From: Acidobacteriota bacterium
GTDB lineage: Bacteria; Acidobacteriota; Blastocatellia; Pyrinomonadales; Pyrinomonadaceae
Reading direction: 5' to 3'
Length of the DNA: 64,000 nt
Assembly: GCA_023389035.1 (NCBI GenBank)
Contig: JAEWFC010000030.1
Span: 372,001 to 436,000 of the forward strand
Shown here: one piece after another, positions 61,361 through 64,000 of the stretch
Layout: each line of letters starts with the position of its first letter
How positions within the stretch are numbered: position 1 is the stretch's first letter
The notes under the pieces: generated by a model
What the model saw: only the letters and a program-made list of their open reading frames with translations
Databases searched by the model: none
Told to the model about the DNA's origin: nothing
Translations under genes and position numbers: made by a program

Positions 61361-61881
61361 ACACATCCCGGCTGCTATCCGTTTCATCAAACACCTTTAA
61401 CCTTATGAGAATAAGATCCGCAATTTTTTCGTTCGCATTCCTGTTAATGTTTCTGATCGGTGCCGCCTCGATCGCCGAGGCCCAGACGGTCAGCGGTTCG
61501 ATCGGCAACGGCACTGTCGCCAAGGGAACGCGAGCCCGTGGTACGGTCGTGCTGTCGATCCCGGGAAATCTGCACGTAAACTCTTCACGTCCGAGCAGCG
61601 AATATCTGATACCCACGTCGGTTCGTTTAGTCGGCAATGGCGGCGTTCGCGTAAGCGGTGTGACGTATCCGCGTGGGCACAACCGAAAGTTTCAGTTCTC
61701 TGAGACGCCGCTGAATGTTTACGAAGGTACAGTTCGTTTTCCGTTTACCGTAACGGTTCCCGCAAACCATCGAGGGAAGACAGTCAGTGTGCGTGCGATC
61801 GTCAGATATCAGGCGTGTACTGACGAGGTTTGCTATCCGCCTCGAAGCCGAGAAGTAACGCTTACCGCACGCGTCCGTTAA
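61357..61881 (+). CDS. Secreted DsbD N-terminal-domain-like protein
   Basis: The protein has 174 residues from an ATG overlapping the upstream stop (ATGA). The ATG at 61405 would put the signal peptide (IFSFAFLLMFLIGAASIAEA) directly at the N terminus and is equally plausible. The mature domain shows VNSSRPSSEYLIPTSVRL and the cysteine pair in IVRYQACTDEVCYPPRSREV, the motif of the DsbD alpha domain. There is no membrane or thioredoxin part. It may accept electrons from another reductase (inference). It converges with pgeF. Confidence 0.8.
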   Translation: MNTSRLLSVSSNTFNLMRIRSAIFSFAFLLMFLIGAASIAEAQTVSGSIGNGTVAKGTRARGTVVLSIPGNLHVNSSRPSSEYLIPTSVRLVGNGGVRVSGVTYPRGHNRKFQFSETPLNVYEGTVRFPFTVTVPANHRGKTVSVRAIVRYQACTDEVCYPPRSREVTLTARVR

Positions 61882-62729
61882 AGGCGGCCGATCACTGACA
61901 GCAGGCGGCCCGTTTTCCCAAACTTCTTCTTCTCGACCCTGTAAGAAAAGAAAAGGTCGATTCGATCTATCGTGCAGAATGGGGCGGTATAAATTGCCGC
62001 CATCGGCACGCCGCATCTTAATAACTGATCCATGTTAGCCAGTTGCAGATCGATCAGTGCGTGCCCGTTAGCCGTCGGCTGGAAGTATTTTCCGCTTGTG
62101 GAAAAACTTGCCTCAAACGCCTCGACAACGTCCGGTCCGATCTCATAGTTTCCACATCCTGCTGCGGGCCCGATCGCGGCGATCATGTTGCCTGGCTCAC
62201 TGCCGAACTCGCTTTGCATCACCTCAACCGTCCGTACAACTATCGAACTTACGGTGCCGCGCCAACCCGCATGAACCGCTGCAAAGGTGCGTGTCCGCTT
62301 ATCTCCGATCAATACAGGAACACAGTCAGCGGTCTTTACACCCGTAAGGATCGAGTCCAGATCTGATACAAGTGCATCGAACTTCTCGCTAGATTCAGCT
62401 GCGGCGTCTAGATCTCGTACGACCTTTACATCACTTCCATGGATCTGCCATGCTGTCGCGAGCCGATAATCATTTGGAAAAAGTGAAAGAAAACGTTTAC
62501 GATTCTCCTCGATATTCGCAGTCGGATCTTCATCGTAACCTGCCAGATTCAGCGAATCTTTGGGAAAATCCGACACGCCGCCAAGACGTGTCGAAAACCC
62601 GTTGGCGAACCCGGCCGCCTCAAGGGGTTCGCAGACCAGCATTCGCAGGCCACCCTTCTCTCGCCAATAGAAGCCCGATTCTGCTAAAGTCTGTTCGTCG
62701 TCTATGATCTTATCGACCGGCATCGACAT
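61878..62729 (-). CDS. pgeF: Peptidoglycan editing factor PgeF (YfiH/multicopper polyphenol oxidase family)
   Basis: The protein has 283 residues. Metal-site motifs are FSTRLGGVSDFP, AWQIHGSDVKVV, KTADCVPVLIGD, AAVHAGWRGTVSSIV and AIGPAAGCGNYEIG. The family removes non-canonical amino acids from peptidoglycan precursors; relatives were described as laccase-like. Starts at 62729 and 62723 both lie inside the divergent acpS gene. No later start leaves a complete protein, so the 5' ends overlap by 20-26 bp. It also shares TTAA with the stop of the convergent gene. Confidence 0.9.
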   Translation of the reverse strand: MSMPVDKIIDDEQTLAESGFYWREKGGLRMLVCEPLEAAGFANGFSTRLGGVSDFPKDSLNLAGYDEDPTANIEENRKRFLSLFPNDYRLATAWQIHGSDVKVVRDLDAAAESSEKFDALVSDLDSILTGVKTADCVPVLIGDKRTRTFAAVHAGWRGTVSSIVVRTVEVMQSEFGSEPGNMIAAIGPAAGCGNYEIGPDVVEAFEASFSTSGKYFQPTANGHALIDLQLANMDQLLRCGVPMAAIYTAPFCTIDRIDLFFSYRVEKKKFGKTGRLLSVIGRL

Positions 62730-63084
62730 AGTTGAAGTCTATCGTATCGCTGAAACCATGGCGAGAACCCCACGGTTCGGCGACCGCGTATTCACGGCTG
62801 CTGAACGCGCCTATTGTGACAGTAAAGGGGCTGCTGCCGCTCAAAGTTATGCCGGCCGTTTTGCAGCAAAAGAGGCGTTCCTGAAAGCACTCAAAACAGG
62901 CTGGCGGGGCAAGATCACTTGGCACGATATTGAGATCCTGAATGACACCGATGGCGTGCCTACACTTTCCGCAGTTGGCGAAGCTCGCCGATTGCTTGAC
63001 GCGATCGGAGCTGTGAACATCCACCTTTCGATCTCGCACACTGCCGAACACGCCGTTGCTCACGTCATCTTCGAACGCGTCTGA
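62704..63084 (+). CDS. acpS: Holo-[acyl-carrier-protein] synthase AcpS
   Basis: The protein has 126 residues. The magnesium and coenzyme A motifs are STGIDIVEVYRI (D8) and YAGRFAAKEAFLKAL (E57), with LSISHTAEHAVAHVIFE at the end. It transfers 4'-phosphopantetheine from CoA to the acyl carrier protein. The GID motif near the N terminus fixes the start at 62704, inside the first codons of pgeF on the other strand. Confidence 0.93.
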   Translation: MILSTGIDIVEVYRIAETMARTPRFGDRVFTAAERAYCDSKGAAAAQSYAGRFAAKEAFLKALKTGWRGKITWHDIEILNDTDGVPTLSAVGEARRLLDAIGAVNIHLSISHTAEHAVAHVIFERV

Positions 63085-63091
63085 GATCCGT

Positions 63092-64000
63092 CTAACGCGC
63101 GGCATCCAGCCGAAAATACGCGACGGCAGGATCATGATCCGAAAATCTTTCAGCACGTTTAGGGTCGTTGCGAAAGCTTTCCGGAAAATCGGCATTTACT
63201 CGTGCAAATCCGAACCCCTTAACGTAAGCGGTCAGCGGCTCATTGATCAGAAAGTGGTCCAGCACCTGTGCATTTCCGTCAAAGATGTACGAGTACCGTT
63301 CCCGTTCGGCGATCAACTCCACGAGATTCGTCAGATCGGAAGTCACAAGATCCTCGGACGTGAGCATTGTCGAATCCATTCCGGCCGGCATTCCCTTGAT
63401 CGTCCCCATCATATCCATGATCCCGTCGCTGAACTGGTAAGAATTGAAATCTCCGAGCAATGCGATGCGCTCATTTGGGTCAGCTTTTTGCCGCTCCTGA
63501 ACTATCTTCGCCAGGTATTCCGCCTGCAGACGTTTCTTGAGCCGGACGTTCTCCATCTGCCGCGGATCGCTATAGCCCAGGTACGATTTCATGTGGTTAA
63601 TGATAGCGGTCAACTCGAACGGCTTTCCCGACTTTGGATCCGGCACCGAAACGCGGATCATCAGCGGTGTGCGGTCGTTCAGGAAGATCTCTTCTTTCGT
63701 CGTCGGATGCTTGTACTTCTCGGCCTTTCCAAGCTGCTTTACCTCGATGACCTTCACCCTTGAACTCTTTACCAAATAACCGTTGTCGATGCCGCGTCCG
63801 TCATTGCCGTCGGACAAAAAGGCTTCATATTTCGGGTCCGGCAGTCCTGCGGCAACGGCATCCTTGTTGACCTGTGCCGCGAGCGACTCGAGGCCGTTCA
63901 GGCTTTCCGCCTCGACGATCCCGATCAGATCAGGAAGCCGAAGGACGTTGACGAATGCGAGAGAGATCTTGTTGAGTCGATTCTGAAACGCCTGCGTCTC
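63092..64000 (-). CDS. Endonuclease/exonuclease/phosphatase-family protein, N terminus beyond the window
   Basis: About 303 residues are visible; the frame is open to base 64000, so the N terminus is missing. Motifs are DLIGIVEAESLNGLESLAAQ (metal Glu), AIINHMKSYLG, IALLGDFNSYQFSDG and the terminal FSDHDPAVAYFRL with the catalytic His. This is the layout of secreted EEP nucleases of the ExeM/NucH kind. Lipid or phosphatase activity is possible in the superfamily but less likely. It converges with acpS at a 7-bp gap. Confidence 0.85.
   Translation of the reverse strand, partial: ETQAFQNRLNKISLAFVNVLRLPDLIGIVEAESLNGLESLAAQVNKDAVAAGLPDPKYEAFLSDGNDGRGIDNGYLVKSSRVKVIEVKQLGKAEKYKHPTTKEEIFLNDRTPLMIRVSVPDPKSGKPFELTAIINHMKSYLGYSDPRQMENVRLKKRLQAEYLAKIVQERQKADPNERIALLGDFNSYQFSDGIMDMMGTIKGMPAGMDSTMLTSEDLVTSDLTNLVELIAERERYSYIFDGNAQVLDHFLINEPLTAYVKGFGFARVNADFPESFRNDPKRAERFSDHDPAVAYFRLDAAR

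Noticed and set aside
1..64000. tRNA, rRNA, insertion sequence or prophage
   Set aside because: No gap shows a T-arm-like GTTCGA context in a cloverleaf. No transposase, integrase or phage structural gene was seen in any credible frame.

Overview
This window reads as a compact bacterial chromosome segment with mid-50s GC by eye. It most likely comes from an acidobacterium, with Blastocatellia/Pyrinomonadales as the best guess. That call is inference from gene content: paired secreted von Willebrand A proteins of the acidobacterial type, an Oar-like TonB receptor with an N-terminal carboxypeptidase-regulatory domain, a DUF1800 protein, FG-GAP and PQQ propellers, many signal peptides ending in AQ, and a conserved 63-residue small protein. 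There are no rRNA or tRNA genes, no transposase, no integrase and no CRISPR array.

Layout. 1-4 kb: the 3' end of glutamate dehydrogenase, a phosphohexomutase and two VWA proteins. 4-10.3 kb (minus strand): VOC, NTF2-like, AraC, secreted and histidine-phosphatase genes, then a CHRD/FG-GAP protein, a GlcD oxidase and a DUF433/DUF5615 toxin-antitoxin-like pair. 10.4-12.6 kb: a dicarboxylate symporter and a rhomboid protease. 12.6-19 kb: a polysaccharide export cluster (Wzm/Wzt ABC transporter plus four glycosyltransferases). 19-21.7 kb: DUF1800 and a secreted protein. 21.7-26.8 kb (minus strand): a probable metal-related operon TerC, FecR-like, CDF exporter, LarA-like racemase, preceded by a free-methionine-sulfoxide reductase. 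26.9-33.3 kb (plus strand): CrcB, a PepSY protein, a small membrane protein, a PQQ propeller, an M28 peptidase and a TPR protein.

33.33-34.60 kb is the one large gene-free stretch. It lies between two convergent genes and is packed with direct repeats, a 32-bp inverted repeat, palindromes and three similarly built hairpin modules. It is the least explained part of the window.

34.6-39.8 kb: an overlapping four-gene minus-strand operon (YycJ/WalJ-like MBL hydrolase, SDR, membrane HETGH protein, GNAT), a secreted intradiol dioxygenase, DUF1015 and a lipoprotein. 39.9-45.7 kb: pterin dehydratase, monomeric isocitrate dehydrogenase, a TlpA-like protein, and purE-alkD-purK. 45.8-49.5 kb: the TonB receptor. 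49.7-58.8 kb: an FAD oxidoreductase, an MBL hydrolase, a membrane HEARH protein, a ferritin-like desaturase, a TolB-like propeller, an M28/PDZ peptidase, dapF, SRPBCC and NTF2-like proteins. 58.8-64 kb: a DNA/RNA endonuclease lipoprotein, rlmN, a membrane-anchored unknown, a DsbD-N domain protein, pgeF, acpS and a truncated EEP nuclease.

Convergent gene ends often abut or overlap (12595/12596, 18962/18964, 21676/21669, 38067/38068, 61881/61878). This makes the empty 33-34 kb island stand out. Most functions are housekeeping or envelope related. No complete novel multi-gene system is evident, and the findings list the places that depart from expectation.
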